Positions 52,352 through 61,942 of a stretch of DNA of 64,000 nt are shown piece by piece. The translations under genes were made by a program, and so were the position numbers. The notes below the pieces were generated by a model. That model was not told the origin of the DNA, did no database searches, and saw nothing but the letters and a program-made list of their open reading frames with translations. Origin of the DNA: Methylibium sp. Root1272 (GTDB lineage Bacteria; Pseudomonadota; Gammaproteobacteria; Burkholderiales; Burkholderiaceae_C); the NCBI RefSeq assembly GCF_001425905.1, contig NZ_LMDY01000013.1:63194-127193 (forward strand), in the 5' to 3' direction. Position 1 is the stretch's first letter, and each line of letters starts with the position of its first letter.

Positions 52352-53860
52352 TCAGGCGTCAGGGCCCGCGGGCAACGCCGCGATCACCTGCGCCACCGCG
52401 GCCGTGAGCCGCTTGCCGTAGCTCAGGTGCAGGAACTCGTTCGGGCCATGGGCGTTGCTTCGGGGCCCGAGCACGCCGCAGACCATCATCTGGGCCTTCG
52501 GGAAGCCCTGCTGCAGCAGGCTCATCAGCGGGATCGTGCCGCCCTGGCCGACATAGCCGCAGGGCGCGCCGTAGTGCGCACGCGAGGCGGACTGCAGCGC
52601 GTGCTCGAGCCAGGGCTCGATCGGCGGGGCGTTCCAGCCGCTGGCACCCCAGGCGCCGACCCGACCGTCCGGCGCGAACACCACCTTGGCGTTGTAGGGT
52701 GCGTTGTCTTCCAGCAGCGCCTTGAGCCGCACCGCCGCGTCGTGGCCGTCGACCAGCGGCGGCAGGCGCAGGCTCAGCTTGAAGGCGGTGACCGGCCGCA
52801 GCACGTTGCCGGCGTCGGCGATCGCCGGCAGGCCGGCCGCGCCGGTCACGCTGAGCGTCGGCCGCCAGGTGCGGTTCAGCAACGCCTCGGTGGCGTCGGT
52901 GGTCATCGGCAGCACCGGACCGCCGTCGGCGCCGCAGGCCCAGGGAAAGCGCTTCCAGACCTCGTCGCCGAGCACGCGTGCCGTCTCGGCCGCCTGGGCC
53001 ACGCGCTCGGCCGGGATCTCGCAGTGCAGGCTCTGCGGCAGCAGGCGGCCGGTGGCGGCGTCCTCCAGCCGGTCGAGCAGCTGGCGCAGCACGCGCAGGC
53101 TCGACGGCACGATGCCGCTCGAGTCACCGGAGTGCACCCCTTCGCTCAGCACCTCGACCTTGAGCGTTCCCGTGACGTTCCCGCGCAGCGAGGTGGTGAG
53201 CCAGAGCTGGTCGTAGTTGCCCGCGCCGGAGTCGAGGCAGACCACCAGGCTCACGTCGCCGAGCCGCGGCTTGAGCGCATCGATGTAGGCCGGCAGATCC
53301 CCCGATCCCGACTCTTCGCAGGTCTCGATCAGCCCGATGCAGCGCGGCCGCGGCACGCCCTGCGCGTCGAGCGCCTGCAGCGCCGTGACGGCGGCATAGA
53401 CCGCATAGCCGTCGTCGGCGCCGCCACGGCCGTAGAGCAGGCCGTCCTCGAGCTTCGGCGTCCACGGCCCCAGGTCGCCGCGCCAGCCGCTGAACTCGGG
53501 CTGCTTGTCGAGGTGGCCGTAGAGCAGCACGGTGGGCGCCCCGGCCGCGTTGCCGCCCGGCGTGGTAGCCGGCAGCTCGAAGAAGATCACCGGCGTGCGC
53601 GGCGTGCCGTCGGCCTCGCGCAGCGCGATGACTTCGAGCTTCAGACCGGCGAGTCGCTGCCGCTCGACCCAGGCCGCGGCACGCCGCACCACCTGGTCGA
53701 TGTGGCCGTGCGTGGCCCAGTCCGCGTCGAACATCGGGCTCTTGGCGGGGATGGCGATGTAGTCGATCAGCTCGGGAACGATCTGCGCGTCCCAGGCCTG
53801 GTCGACGTGGCCCTGCAAGGCGCCGGCGTCGAGGCCGGGCAGGCGGTCGGGAGCATTCAT
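52352..53860 (-). CDS. M20-family zinc peptidase (dipeptidase/carboxypeptidase-like)
   Basis: The 502-residue protein has M20 motifs: TVLLYGHLDKQPEFSGW (His and Asp metal ligands), LYGRGGADDGYAVYAA (bridging Asp), LIETCEESGSGD (catalytic Glu pair), VCLDSGAG, and the C-terminal NAHGPNEFLHL with the last His ligand. The dimerisation (lid) domain lies at about 215-390. It cleaves peptides or N-acyl amino acids. The substrate is unknown. The start at 53860 is preferred. It is divergent from the RND operon. Confidence 0.9.
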   Translation of the reverse strand: MNAPDRLPGLDAGALQGHVDQAWDAQIVPELIDYIAIPAKSPMFDADWATHGHIDQVVRRAAAWVERQRLAGLKLEVIALREADGTPRTPVIFFELPATTPGGNAAGAPTVLLYGHLDKQPEFSGWRGDLGPWTPKLEDGLLYGRGGADDGYAVYAAVTALQALDAQGVPRPRCIGLIETCEESGSGDLPAYIDALKPRLGDVSLVVCLDSGAGNYDQLWLTTSLRGNVTGTLKVEVLSEGVHSGDSSGIVPSSLRVLRQLLDRLEDAATGRLLPQSLHCEIPAERVAQAAETARVLGDEVWKRFPWACGADGGPVLPMTTDATEALLNRTWRPTLSVTGAAGLPAIADAGNVLRPVTAFKLSLRLPPLVDGHDAAVRLKALLEDNAPYNAKVVFAPDGRVGAWGASGWNAPPIEPWLEHALQSASRAHYGAPCGYVGQGGTIPLMSLLQQGFPKAQMMVCGVLGPRSNAHGPNEFLHLSYGKRLTAAVAQVIAALPAGPDA

Positions 53861-54000
53861 GGCGGTGAGCGCTGGACGCGCGCGGTGGAGCGACGGGCCA
53901 GTATAGGCAGCGCCCTGACAGGGCATCCTGCCCGCGAGCGGGTCTGGCCGGAGACTTGCAAGCCGTCCTGCAATAGGCTTGCGGGCTTCGGGGGCATTTC

Positions 54001-54029
54001 ACGGTCACCACTTGATGACCGTTGGGTCA
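54001..54029. promoter_or_regulatory. Operator-like half-site array before the RND operon
   Basis: Perfect inverted repeat ACGGTCA - 8 bases - TGACCGT (54001-54022), with a further GGTCA at 54025-54029, giving three GGTCA/TGACC half-sites. TAATAT follows at 54031-54036, a possible -10. It looks like the operator of a repressor that is not encoded nearby. Confidence 0.5.
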
Positions 54030-54133
54030 GTAATATCCCCCTCCTGCACAAAAGACACGCGTCGAGTGATGGACGATCACCGAACGTGTGCGCCCCTCAG
54101 GGAGGACTTCGCACGGCTGTCGCGGAGGCCTCG

Positions 54134-55411
54134 ATGCCTCATCACCTCTTTCTCCTAGGTGCTCTCATGCGTGACTCTGTTGCCTCCCCCGTTCCGTTCC
54201 GGCGTGCCGCCGTGCTGCTGATCGCCGCGTCGCTGGCCGCCGGCGTGCTGACGGCCTGCGGCGAGCGCGCCGAGGCGCAGGGCGGCCCGCCGCCGGCCCC
54301 GCCGGTGTCGGTGGCCCCGGCGGTGCAGAAGCCGATCGCCGACAGCGAGGAGTTCACCGGCCGCCTCGAGGCGCTCGAGACCGTCGACATCCGCCCGCGC
54401 ATCGGCGGCACGATCGACCGCGTGCACTTCATCGACGGCGCCACCGTCAAGAAGGGCGCGCTGCTGTTCACGATCGATCCCCGCCCCTACCAGGCCGAGG
54501 TGGCGCGCGCCGAGTCGCAGCTCGCCGCCGCGCAGTCGCGCGCCGAACTGGCCAAGGCCGAACTGGCCCGCGCGCAGAAGCTGCTGGACGCCAAGGCCGT
54601 GTCGCGCCAGGAGTTCGACCAGCTCGGCTCCGGCGAGCGCACCTCGCTGGCCGACATCCGCGCCGCCGAGGCGGCCCTGCGCGTGGCGCGCCTCAACGTC
54701 GAGTACACCGCGGTGCGCGCGCCGATCGCCGGGCGCCTGTCGCGCGCCAACATCACGGCCGGCAACCTGGTCGACGACAAGACGGTGCTGACCACGCTGG
54801 TGGCCACGCACAAGGTCTACGCCTACTTCGACGGCAGCGAACAGACCTACCTGCGCCTGCGCAAGGCCAACGACGCCCAGCTGAACGTGAAGATGGGCCT
54901 GGCCAACGAGAGCGGCTTCCCGCACACCGGCAAGGTCGACTTCATCGACAACCGCCTCAACACGCAGACCGGCGCGATCCGCATCCGCGCGGTATTCGAC
55001 AACGCCCAGGGCCAGTTCACGCCGGGCCTGTTCGCGCGGCTGCAGGTGGCGGGCAGCACCTCCTACGACGCAGTGCTGACGCCCGAGCGTGCGATCGGCA
55101 CCGACCAGAGCAAGAAGTTCGTGTTCGTGGTCGGCGCCAACAACGTCGCCGAGTTCCGCGAGGTCAAGCTCGGCGCGCTGATCGACGGCATGCGCGTCGT
55201 CACCAGCGGCCTGAAGCCGGGCGAGCTGGTGGTCGTCAGCGGCCTGCAGCGGGTGCGCCCGGGCGCGCCGCTGGCGCCGGAGAAGCTCGATGTCGACGCC
55301 CGCGGCATGCCGGTAGAGAAGCCGGTCGCGCCGCCGCCGGGCGCCGGCGGCAAGAAGGACGAGAAGAAGGCCGCGCTGCGCGCGCCGGTGACGGCCGCGC
55401 GCGCCGCCTGA
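54134..55411 (+). CDS. RND efflux periplasmic adaptor (AcrA/MexA-type)
   Basis: The product of about 425 residues is a lipoprotein (LAAGVLTACGE) with the membrane-fusion layout: lipoyl halves (EEFTGRLEALETVDIRPRIG and YTAVRAPIAGRLSRANITAG), coiled-coil hairpin (about 115-165: AEVARAESQLAAAQSRAELA), beta barrel and a membrane-proximal end, then a Pro/Lys-rich tail. It links the inner-membrane pump with the outer-membrane channel. ATG 54134 has GGAGG 5 bases upstream; ATG 54167 is in frame and gives a shorter signal, so the start is uncertain. Confidence 0.93.
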   Translation: MPHHLFLLGALMRDSVASPVPFRRAAVLLIAASLAAGVLTACGERAEAQGGPPPAPPVSVAPAVQKPIADSEEFTGRLEALETVDIRPRIGGTIDRVHFIDGATVKKGALLFTIDPRPYQAEVARAESQLAAAQSRAELAKAELARAQKLLDAKAVSRQEFDQLGSGERTSLADIRAAEAALRVARLNVEYTAVRAPIAGRLSRANITAGNLVDDKTVLTTLVATHKVYAYFDGSEQTYLRLRKANDAQLNVKMGLANESGFPHTGKVDFIDNRLNTQTGAIRIRAVFDNAQGQFTPGLFARLQVAGSTSYDAVLTPERAIGTDQSKKFVFVVGANNVAEFREVKLGALIDGMRVVTSGLKPGELVVVSGLQRVRPGAPLAPEKLDVDARGMPVEKPVAPPPGAGGKKDEKKAALRAPVTAARAA

Positions 55412-55427
55412 CCCGGGAGCGGCTTCC

Positions 55428-58400
55428 ATGAACCTGTCCCGCTTCTTCATCGACCGGCCGATCTTCGCGGCCGTGCTGTCGGTCTTCATCACGCTGGTCG
55501 GCGCGATCGCGATCTTCAAGCTGCCGATCTCCGAGTACCCCGAAGTCGCGCCGCCGCAGGTGGTGGTGCGCGCGCAGTTCCCCGGCGCCAACCCGCGCGT
55601 GATCGCCGAGACGGTGGCCACGCCGCTGGAGGAGCAGATCAACGGCATCGAGAACATGCTCTACATGGGCAGCCAGGCCTCGGCCGACGGCGCCCTGACG
55701 CTGACGATCAGCTTCAAGATCGGCACCAACCCGGAGGTGGCCGAGACCGCGGTGCAGAACCGCGTGAACCGCGCGCTGCCGCGCCTGCCCGAGGTGGTGC
55801 GCCAGATCGGCGTGACCACCGAGAAGAGCTCGCCGAACCTGACCATGGTGGTGCACATGGTCTCGCCGGACAACAAGTACGACGCGCTCTACCTGCGCAA
55901 CTACGCCACGCTGAACGTGCGCGACCCGCTGCTGCGCATCCAGGGCATGGGCTCGGTGCAGACCTTCGGTTCGGGCGACTACGCGATGCGCATCTGGCTC
56001 GACCCGCAGAAGCTGTCGGCCCGCGGCCTGACCTCGGCCGACGTGGTGGGCGCGATCCGCGAGCAGAACGCGCAGGTCGCCGCCGGCGTCGTGGGCGCGC
56101 CGCCGTCACCGAACAACACCGAGTTCCAGCTCGCGATCAACACCCAGGGCCGGCTCAGCAGCGAGCAGGAGTTCGGCGACATCATCGTGCGGGCCGACAC
56201 CGCCGACGGCTCGGTGATCCGCGTGCGCGACCTCGGTCGCGTGGAGCTCGGACCCAACACCTACTCGCTCGGCTCGCTGCTGAACAACAAGGAAGCGGCC
56301 GCGATCGGCATCTTCCAGGCGCCCAACTCCAATGCGCTGCAGCTGTCGAACGAGGTGCGCGCGACGATGGAGCGCCTGAAGGCCGACTTCCCGCCCGGCG
56401 TCGACTACGCCATCGTCTACGACCCGACGCGCTTCGTCGCCACCTCGATCGAGAAGGTGATCCACACGCTGGTCGAGGCGATCGCGCTGGTGGTGCTGGT
56501 GGTCATCGTCTTCCTGCAGACGTGGCGCGCGTCCATCATCCCGCTGCTGGCGGTGCCGGTGTCCATCGTCGGTACCTTCGCGGTGCTGCTGGCGCTGGGC
56601 TTCTCGATCAACACCCTCACGCTGTTCGGGCTGGTGCTGGCGATCGGCATCGTGGTCGACGACGCGATCGTGGTGGTGGAGAACGTGGAGCGCAACATCG
56701 AAGCCGGCCTGAGCCCGCGCGATGCGAGCGTGAAGGCGATGCAGGAGGTGTCGGGCCCGATCATCGCGATCGGCCTGGTGCTGTGCGCGGTGTTCGTGCC
56801 ACTGGCCTTCGTGTCCGGCCTGTCCGGCCAGTTCTACAAGCAGTTCGCGGTGACCATCGCGATCTCCACGGTGATCTCGGCCTTCAACTCGCTGACCCTG
56901 TCGCCGGCACTCAGCGCGATCCTGCTGAAGCCGCACCACGCGAAGAAGGACTGGCTGACGCGCGGCATGGACAAGGTGTTCGGCCGCTTCTTCCGCTGGT
57001 TCAACCGCTTCTTCACGCGCAATGCCGACCGCTACAGCCGCGGCGTCACCGGCACGGTCGTCAAGCGCAAGTCGATCGCGCTGGTGATCTACGCCGTGCT
57101 GCTGGTGGCCACGGTGCTGCTGTTCAAGCTGGTCCCGCCGGGCTTCGTGCCGCAGCAGGACAAGCAGTACCTGATCGGCATCGCCCAGCTGCCCGATGGC
57201 GCGAGCCTCGAGCGCACCACCAAGGTGATCCGGCAACTGAGCGAGATCGCGCTGTCGGTCCCGGGCGTGAAGAGCTCGGTGGCCTTCCCCGGCCTGTCGA
57301 TCAACGGCTTCACCGCGGCGCCGAATTCGGGCATCGTGTTCCTGAGCCTCGACGAGTTCGAGAACCGCACGGCGCCGGAGCAGAGCGCCGACGCGATCGT
57401 CGGGCAGGTCAACCAGCGGCTGGGCGCCATCCAGGACGCGTTTATGTTCGTGCTGTCGCCACCGCCGGTCAGCGGCCTGGGCAATGCCGGCGGCTTCAAG
57501 CTGCAGCTGCAGGACCGCGACTCGCTGGGCGAGGGCGCGCTCAACGGCGCGGTGCAGCAGCTGATGGGCCGCATCTACGGCAACCCCAACAGCACGATCA
57601 CGCAGGCGTTCTCGAACTACCAGATCAACGTGCCGCAGCTGTTCGCCAACGTCGACCGCACCAAGGCCAAGCAGATGGGGGTCAAGCTCAGCGACATCTA
57701 CGAGACGATGCAGACCTACCTGGGCTCGCTCTACGTCAACGACTTCAACCGCTTCGGCAAGACCTACCAGGTGATCGTGCAGGCCGACTCCGGCTACCGC
57801 GCCAAGGCCGAGGACATCGGCGCGCTGAAGGTCCGCAACGCCGCCGGCGAGATGGTGCCGCTGTCGGCCATGATGCGCATCGAGCCCACGTTCGGGCCGG
57901 GTTCGGTGGGCCGCTACAACGGCTTCTACACCGCCGACTTCAACGGCGCGGCCAAGCCGGGCTTCAGCTCGGGCGAGGCGCAGGCCGAGATGGAGAAGAT
58001 CCTGAAGGAGACGCTGCCGCGCGGCATCAGCTACGAGTGGACCGAGCTGGTCTACCAGGAGAAGACCGCCGGCAACACGATGATCTACATCTTCCCGCTG
58101 TGCGTGCTGCTGGTGTTCCTGGTGCTGGCGGCCACCTACGAGAGCACCACGCTGCCGCTGGCGATCATCCTGATCGTGCCGATGTGCATCCTGAGCGCGA
58201 TCACCGGCGTGTGGCTCAGCGGCTTCCTGGGCCAGCCGGCCGACAACAACATCTTCACGCAGATCGCCTTCGTGGTGCTGGTGGGGCTGGCCTGCAAGAA
58301 CGCCATCCTGATCGTCGAGTTCGCCCGCGAGCTGGAGGACCACGGCCGCAGCACCGTCAAGGCGGTGGTCGAGGCCTGCCGGATGCGGTTGCGCCCGATC

Positions 58401-58649
58401 CTGATGACGTCGATCGCCTTCATCGCCGGCGTCATTCCGCTGGTGCTGTCCAGCGGCGCCGGCGCCGAGATGCGCCAGGCGATGGGCATCGCGGTGGCGA
58501 GCGGCATGCTCGGCGTCACGGTGTTCGGCCTGTTCCTGACGCCGGTGTTCTACGTGCTGCTGCGCAAGCTGGCCCCCAAGAAGCACCTGCCCACCGCCCA
58601 TGCCGCGCCGCTGAAGCCGCGCGCCCCGACGGGAGACGACCATGCGTGA
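55428..58649 (+). CDS. RND multidrug efflux permease (AcrB/MexB-type)
   Basis: The 1073-residue HAE1-family pump starts NLSRFFIDRPIFAAVLSVFI and has 12 membrane helices, the proton-relay GIVVDDAIVVVENVERN segment with two Asp in helix 4, the porter loops (KSSPNLTMVVHMVSPD; NEVRATMERL), and the C-terminal FVVLVGLACKNAILIVEFAREL. It exports drugs or hydrophobic compounds by proton antiport. It begins 16 bases after the adaptor stop, and its stop lies 8 bases inside the next gene. Confidence 0.95.
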   Translation: MNLSRFFIDRPIFAAVLSVFITLVGAIAIFKLPISEYPEVAPPQVVVRAQFPGANPRVIAETVATPLEEQINGIENMLYMGSQASADGALTLTISFKIGTNPEVAETAVQNRVNRALPRLPEVVRQIGVTTEKSSPNLTMVVHMVSPDNKYDALYLRNYATLNVRDPLLRIQGMGSVQTFGSGDYAMRIWLDPQKLSARGLTSADVVGAIREQNAQVAAGVVGAPPSPNNTEFQLAINTQGRLSSEQEFGDIIVRADTADGSVIRVRDLGRVELGPNTYSLGSLLNNKEAAAIGIFQAPNSNALQLSNEVRATMERLKADFPPGVDYAIVYDPTRFVATSIEKVIHTLVEAIALVVLVVIVFLQTWRASIIPLLAVPVSIVGTFAVLLALGFSINTLTLFGLVLAIGIVVDDAIVVVENVERNIEAGLSPRDASVKAMQEVSGPIIAIGLVLCAVFVPLAFVSGLSGQFYKQFAVTIAISTVISAFNSLTLSPALSAILLKPHHAKKDWLTRGMDKVFGRFFRWFNRFFTRNADRYSRGVTGTVVKRKSIALVIYAVLLVATVLLFKLVPPGFVPQQDKQYLIGIAQLPDGASLERTTKVIRQLSEIALSVPGVKSSVAFPGLSINGFTAAPNSGIVFLSLDEFENRTAPEQSADAIVGQVNQRLGAIQDAFMFVLSPPPVSGLGNAGGFKLQLQDRDSLGEGALNGAVQQLMGRIYGNPNSTITQAFSNYQINVPQLFANVDRTKAKQMGVKLSDIYETMQTYLGSLYVNDFNRFGKTYQVIVQADSGYRAKAEDIGALKVRNAAGEMVPLSAMMRIEPTFGPGSVGRYNGFYTADFNGAAKPGFSSGEAQAEMEKILKETLPRGISYEWTELVYQEKTAGNTMIYIFPLCVLLVFLVLAATYESTTLPLAIILIVPMCILSAITGVWLSGFLGQPADNNIFTQIAFVVLVGLACKNAILIVEFARELEDHGRSTVKAVVEACRMRLRPILMTSIAFIAGVIPLVLSSGAGAEMRQAMGIAVASGMLGVTVFGLFLTPVFYVLLRKLAPKKHLPTAHAAPLKPRAPTGDDHA

Positions 58650-60141
58650 TGCCCCTTTCCTCCGGCTGCCCTTCCGTCTCGGCGTCCTGGCCGCGGCCGC
58701 CCTGCTCGCCACCGGCTGCGCGGTCGGCCCCAACTACGAGCGACCCGCCAGCACGGTGGATGCCGAATTCATCAATGCCGGCGCGTCGGCCAGCAACACC
58801 CAGCCGGTGTCGGCCGACATCGCCAGCTTCTGGCGCGGCTTCGGCGACGAGGCGCTGAGCACGCTGGTCGACCGCGCGCTGGCCGCCAACGGCGACGTGC
58901 GCATCGCCCAGGCGCGGCTGCAGGAAGCGCGCGCCGATCTCGGCTTGGCCAACGCGCAGCTGCTGCCGGACATCGGTGTCAGCGCCGGCGCGACGCGCGG
59001 CGTCACGCCGATCACGCAGGCGCCGGGTCTGTCACGCAGCGACCGCACCGGCACGGTCTACGACGCCGGCTTCGTCGCGAACTGGGAGCTCGACTTCTTC
59101 GGCCGCAACCGCCGCGCCAGCGAGTCGGCCGCGGCGCTGGTCGCCGCCAGCGAGGCCGGCCTGCACGCGGCCCACACCGCGGTGGCCGCCGAGGTGGCGC
59201 GCAACTACCTGGAGCTGCGCGGCCTGCAGCAGCGGCTGCAGGTCGCCGACACCTCACTGGTCAACCAGCGCGAGTCGCTGCGCATCACCGAAGCCCGGCT
59301 CGACGCCGGCCGCGGCACCCAGCTCGACATCGCCAGGGCACGCACGCTGGTCGAGAACACCGAGGCCACGCGGCCCGCGCTGCAGGCCGCGATCGACCGC
59401 ACGATCTACCGCCTGGCCACGCTGAGCGCCCAGCCGCCGCGCGCGCTGGCGGCCACGCTCGCGCCGGTGACGGCGCTGCCCGGACTGCCGGTGACCGACC
59501 TCGCGGCGCTGCCGCTGGGCACGACCGAGGCCTGGCTCGCGCGCCGGCCCGACCTGATCGCCGCCGAACGCCAGCTCGCCGCAGCCACCGCCAGCATCGG
59601 CGTCGCCAAGGCCGACCTCTATCCGCGCATCTCGCTGTCGGGCCTGCTGGGCCTGAACGCGGCCACACTCGGCGACCTGGGCCGCAGCGAATCGGCGATC
59701 TACTCGCTGGGCGCGGGCCTGAGCTGGAGCGTGCTGGACTTCGGCCGCGTGCGCTCGCGCATCGCCGCCAGCGAGGCGCGCGCCCAGGCCAGCCTCGCGA
59801 GCTACGAGCAGACGGTGGCGACCGCGCTGGAAGAAACCGAAGGCGCGCTGACGCAGTTCACCCGCAACGCGCAGCGTGCCGAACGCCTGGACCGCGCCGC
59901 GCGCAGCGCCGAGGAGGCCGCCGAGCTGGCCCGGCTGCGCTACGACGCCGGTGTGACCGACTTCCTGGTGGTGCTGGATGCCGAGCGCGAGGTGCTCGCC
60001 AGCCGCGACCAGCTGGTGCAGGCCCAGGTCGGCACGGCCACCGCGCTGGTCAGCGTCTACCGCGCGCTGGGCGGCGGCTGGACCGCCCCCGCCGATGCCG
60101 CCGCGGCGCCGGTGGCCGTCAGCAGCAACAGCCCCCGCTGA
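58642..60141 (+). CDS. Outer-membrane efflux channel (OprM/TolC-type, NodT family)
   Basis: The 499-residue lipoprotein has ATGCAVGPNYERP at its start and two OEP repeats: LARNYLEL-like AAEVARNYLELRGLQQRL and LRYDAGVTDFLVVLDAERE. It forms the trimeric channel of the pump. It overlaps the permease by 8 bases. Two hairpins follow the stop. No local regulator is present. Confidence 0.94.
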   Translation: MRDAPFLRLPFRLGVLAAAALLATGCAVGPNYERPASTVDAEFINAGASASNTQPVSADIASFWRGFGDEALSTLVDRALAANGDVRIAQARLQEARADLGLANAQLLPDIGVSAGATRGVTPITQAPGLSRSDRTGTVYDAGFVANWELDFFGRNRRASESAAALVAASEAGLHAAHTAVAAEVARNYLELRGLQQRLQVADTSLVNQRESLRITEARLDAGRGTQLDIARARTLVENTEATRPALQAAIDRTIYRLATLSAQPPRALAATLAPVTALPGLPVTDLAALPLGTTEAWLARRPDLIAAERQLAAATASIGVAKADLYPRISLSGLLGLNAATLGDLGRSESAIYSLGAGLSWSVLDFGRVRSRIAASEARAQASLASYEQTVATALEETEGALTQFTRNAQRAERLDRAARSAEEAAELARLRYDAGVTDFLVVLDAEREVLASRDQLVQAQVGTATALVSVYRALGGGWTAPADAAAAPVAVSSNSPR

Positions 60142-60147
60142 AAACAC

Positions 60148-60184
60148 CACGGCCTCGCCGGGTTCGCACCCTGGCGAGGCCGTG
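60148..60184. terminator. Long hairpin after the RND operon
   Basis: CACGGCCTCGCC / GGCGAGGCCGTG, a perfect 12-bp stem with a 13-base loop, 6 bases after the channel gene stop. There is no T-run, so it is perhaps a processing or factor-dependent end. Confidence 0.6.
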
Positions 60185-60185
60185 A

Positions 60186-60209
60186 GCCCCTCCCGCGGGC
60201 GGGAGGGGC
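60186..60209. terminator. Second hairpin between the convergent genes
   Basis: GCCCCTCCCG - CGGG - CGGGAGGGGC, a perfect 10-bp stem, next to the first hairpin. It lies 15 bases from the end of the convergent gene. No T-run. Confidence 0.5.
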
Positions 60210-60224
60210 CGGTCATCTACCGCT

Positions 60225-61034
60225 TCAGGCCGCGCGCTTGCGCTCCTCCGGGTAGACCAGCGACAGCAGCTGGCCCGGGATGGTGGCGGCCTGCTCGGCG
60301 TTGAGCGAGTAGTCGAGCGTGAGCCGCATGTACTCGTAGCTCTTCAGCACGCGCGAGCGGATCAGCGACACGCCGCGCTGCGTCGGGTCGGTGCCCATGA
60401 CCGAGCAGATGATCTCGAGCGCTTCCCAGGGATGGGTGTCGTCGTACTTGGCGTGCAGCTTCAGCCACTTCATGGCCTTGGCGCGCACGTCGAGCGGGAA
60501 GTTCTGCTCGTACACGTCGGACGAGCAGACCAGCGCCGACCAATCGCCGGTCACGCCCTCGATCGAGTAGTTGGTGGCGGCCATCGCGGCGGCCAGCGTG
60601 TCGCGTTCGCAGGTGTGCCAGCACCAGTGCGACAGCGCATGCGTCTCGGTCGGCACCTCGCCGTACAGCAGTTCGTCGCGGCTCACGCCGCTGGCGGTGG
60701 CCCACTCGACCCAGTGATCGGCATGGTTCTGCTCGACGCGGATGTTGCGGATCAGGTAGCGGCGCGCCAGGTCGTGCCCACGAGCGCGGCCGTACTGCAG
60801 CTTCAGCAGGTTCTGCGCCATGTACTGAGGGAACTGCTCGATCACCGGCCACACGCCGACCAGGAAGGTGCTGATCTGGTTGGCGTCGAGCTCGTTGTCG
60901 CGCATGCGATGGAAGAGTTCGTGCGAGGCGACCCGCTCTCGCGTCTCGGCACAGCTCTCGACCAGGTCTTGCGCCCACGCCGGATAGCTGCGGATGTCGG
61001 TCAGCTCCCCTTCCCGAATGAAGTCATCGCTCAC
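60225..61034 (-). CDS. Haem-oxygenase-like (TenA/CADD-type) metal-binding protein
   Basis: The 269-residue helical protein starts at GTG with GAGGAG 8 bases upstream. It shows the pattern of the haem-oxygenase-like diiron family (CADD, UndA): IRVEQNHADHW with Glu and His, SIEG with Glu, and the triplet H-x3-D-x2-H in LHAKYDDTHPWE. The last pattern equals His174, Asp178 and His181 of CADD. The protein may therefore be an oxygenase or lyase, rather than a thiaminase as TenA. The substrate is unknown. Confidence 0.75.
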   Translation of the reverse strand: MSDDFIREGELTDIRSYPAWAQDLVESCAETRERVASHELFHRMRDNELDANQISTFLVGVWPVIEQFPQYMAQNLLKLQYGRARGHDLARRYLIRNIRVEQNHADHWVEWATASGVSRDELLYGEVPTETHALSHWCWHTCERDTLAAAMAATNYSIEGVTGDWSALVCSSDVYEQNFPLDVRAKAMKWLKLHAKYDDTHPWEALEIICSVMGTDPTQRGVSLIRSRVLKSYEYMRLTLDYSLNAEQAATIPGQLLSLVYPEERKRAA

Positions 61035-61357
61035 GAATACGCTCCTCGTACTTGATTACGTTGAACCGACCGCCGTCCCGTTCGGCGACCCAGCACAGTC
61101 CGGACAATAAGCGAAATTGGTGACGGTGCGTGCATTGCTTCACAGCGGGTTGCAACATTCGCGCCACACCTCGGCTCCGTGTCGTTCGCATCCTGACGCC
61201 GCCTGCCACAGGCAGCCAACCGCACAAGCCTCCAGCGGCGGCAGGCGAAAGACCGAAAGTCCTGTACTGGAAACCACTACGGGCCGGGCGCCTTCTGCTC
61301 CCGCACGAACGCTGCAGGGCACAGCGGGAGCAGCGCGATGCGGCCGCCCGACGATGC
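61035..61357. other. Intergenic region between the haem-oxygenase-like gene and metW
   Basis: These 323 bases are relatively AT-rich near 61085-61160 and hold the promoter of the haem-oxygenase-like gene. A 44-codon minus-strand frame (61024-61158) overlaps that gene's start and is not convincing. No terminator or riboswitch was seen. Confidence 0.5.
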
Positions 61358-61942
61358 TCAGGCGCGCTCGAACTTGAACAGCGCCGTGCCGGCCATCAGG
61401 TTGGGCCAGCGCCGCACAGCTTGACCGTTCTGCAGGCCGAAGCTGTCGAGCACGCGCAGGCCGTTCTTGCGCGCCAGCACCTCGAAATCGGCGAAGGTGC
61501 CGACGCGGATGTTGGGTGTGTCGTACCACTGGTAGGGCAGCACCTTGGTCACCGGCATGCGACCGCGCAGCACCGACACGCGGTTGGGCCAGTGCGCGAA
61601 GTTCGGGAAGCTGACGATGCCGAGCCGGCCCACGCGCACCGTCTCGATCAGCATCGCCTCGGTGTTGCGCAGGTTCTGCAGCGTGTCGAGCTGCAGAACC
61701 ACGTCGAAGGCCTGGTCGGCGAAGATGGCCAGCCCCTCGTCGAGGTTGCGCTGGATCACGTTGACGCCGCGCTGGACGCATTCGTGCACCTTGGCGTCGT
61801 CGAGCTCGACACCGTAGCCGCTGCAGCCGCGGCTGTCGCGCAGCAGCGCCAGCAGCGCACCGTTGCCGCAGCCGAGGTCGAGCACGCGCGAGCCCTGCGG
61901 CACGAGCTGCGCGATCAGCTCCAGGTCCTTCCTTTCGCTCAT
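61358..61942 (-). CDS. metW: Methionine biosynthesis protein MetW
   Basis: The 194-residue class I methyltransferase-fold protein has [15 protein letters not shown] (SAM-binding), [21 protein letters not shown]-type and [17 protein letters not shown], which are MetW signatures. MetW works with MetX in homoserine acylation. Its ATG overlaps the metX stop (ATGA), so the two are co-translated. Confidence 0.95.
   Translation of the reverse strand: MSERKDLELIAQLVPQGSRVLDLGCGNGALLALLRDSRGCSGYGVELDDAKVHECVQRGVNVIQRNLDEGLAIFADQAFDVVLQLDTLQNLRNTEAMLIETVRVGRLGIVSFPNFAHWPNRVSVLRGRMPVTKVLPYQWYDTPNIRVGTFADFEVLARKNGLRVLDSFGLQNGQAVRRWPNLMAGTALFKFERA

Noticed and set aside
56106-58733. Minus-strand frame of 875 codons opposite the RND permease
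   Set aside because: It is a shadow of the permease; composition is biased (His, Asp, Gln, Arg) and no motif is seen.
61024-61158. 44-codon minus-strand frame overlapping the start of the haem-oxygenase-like gene
   Set aside because: It has a fair ribosome-binding site (GAGGT) but covers what looks like the promoter and leader of the next gene; there is no evidence of conservation.
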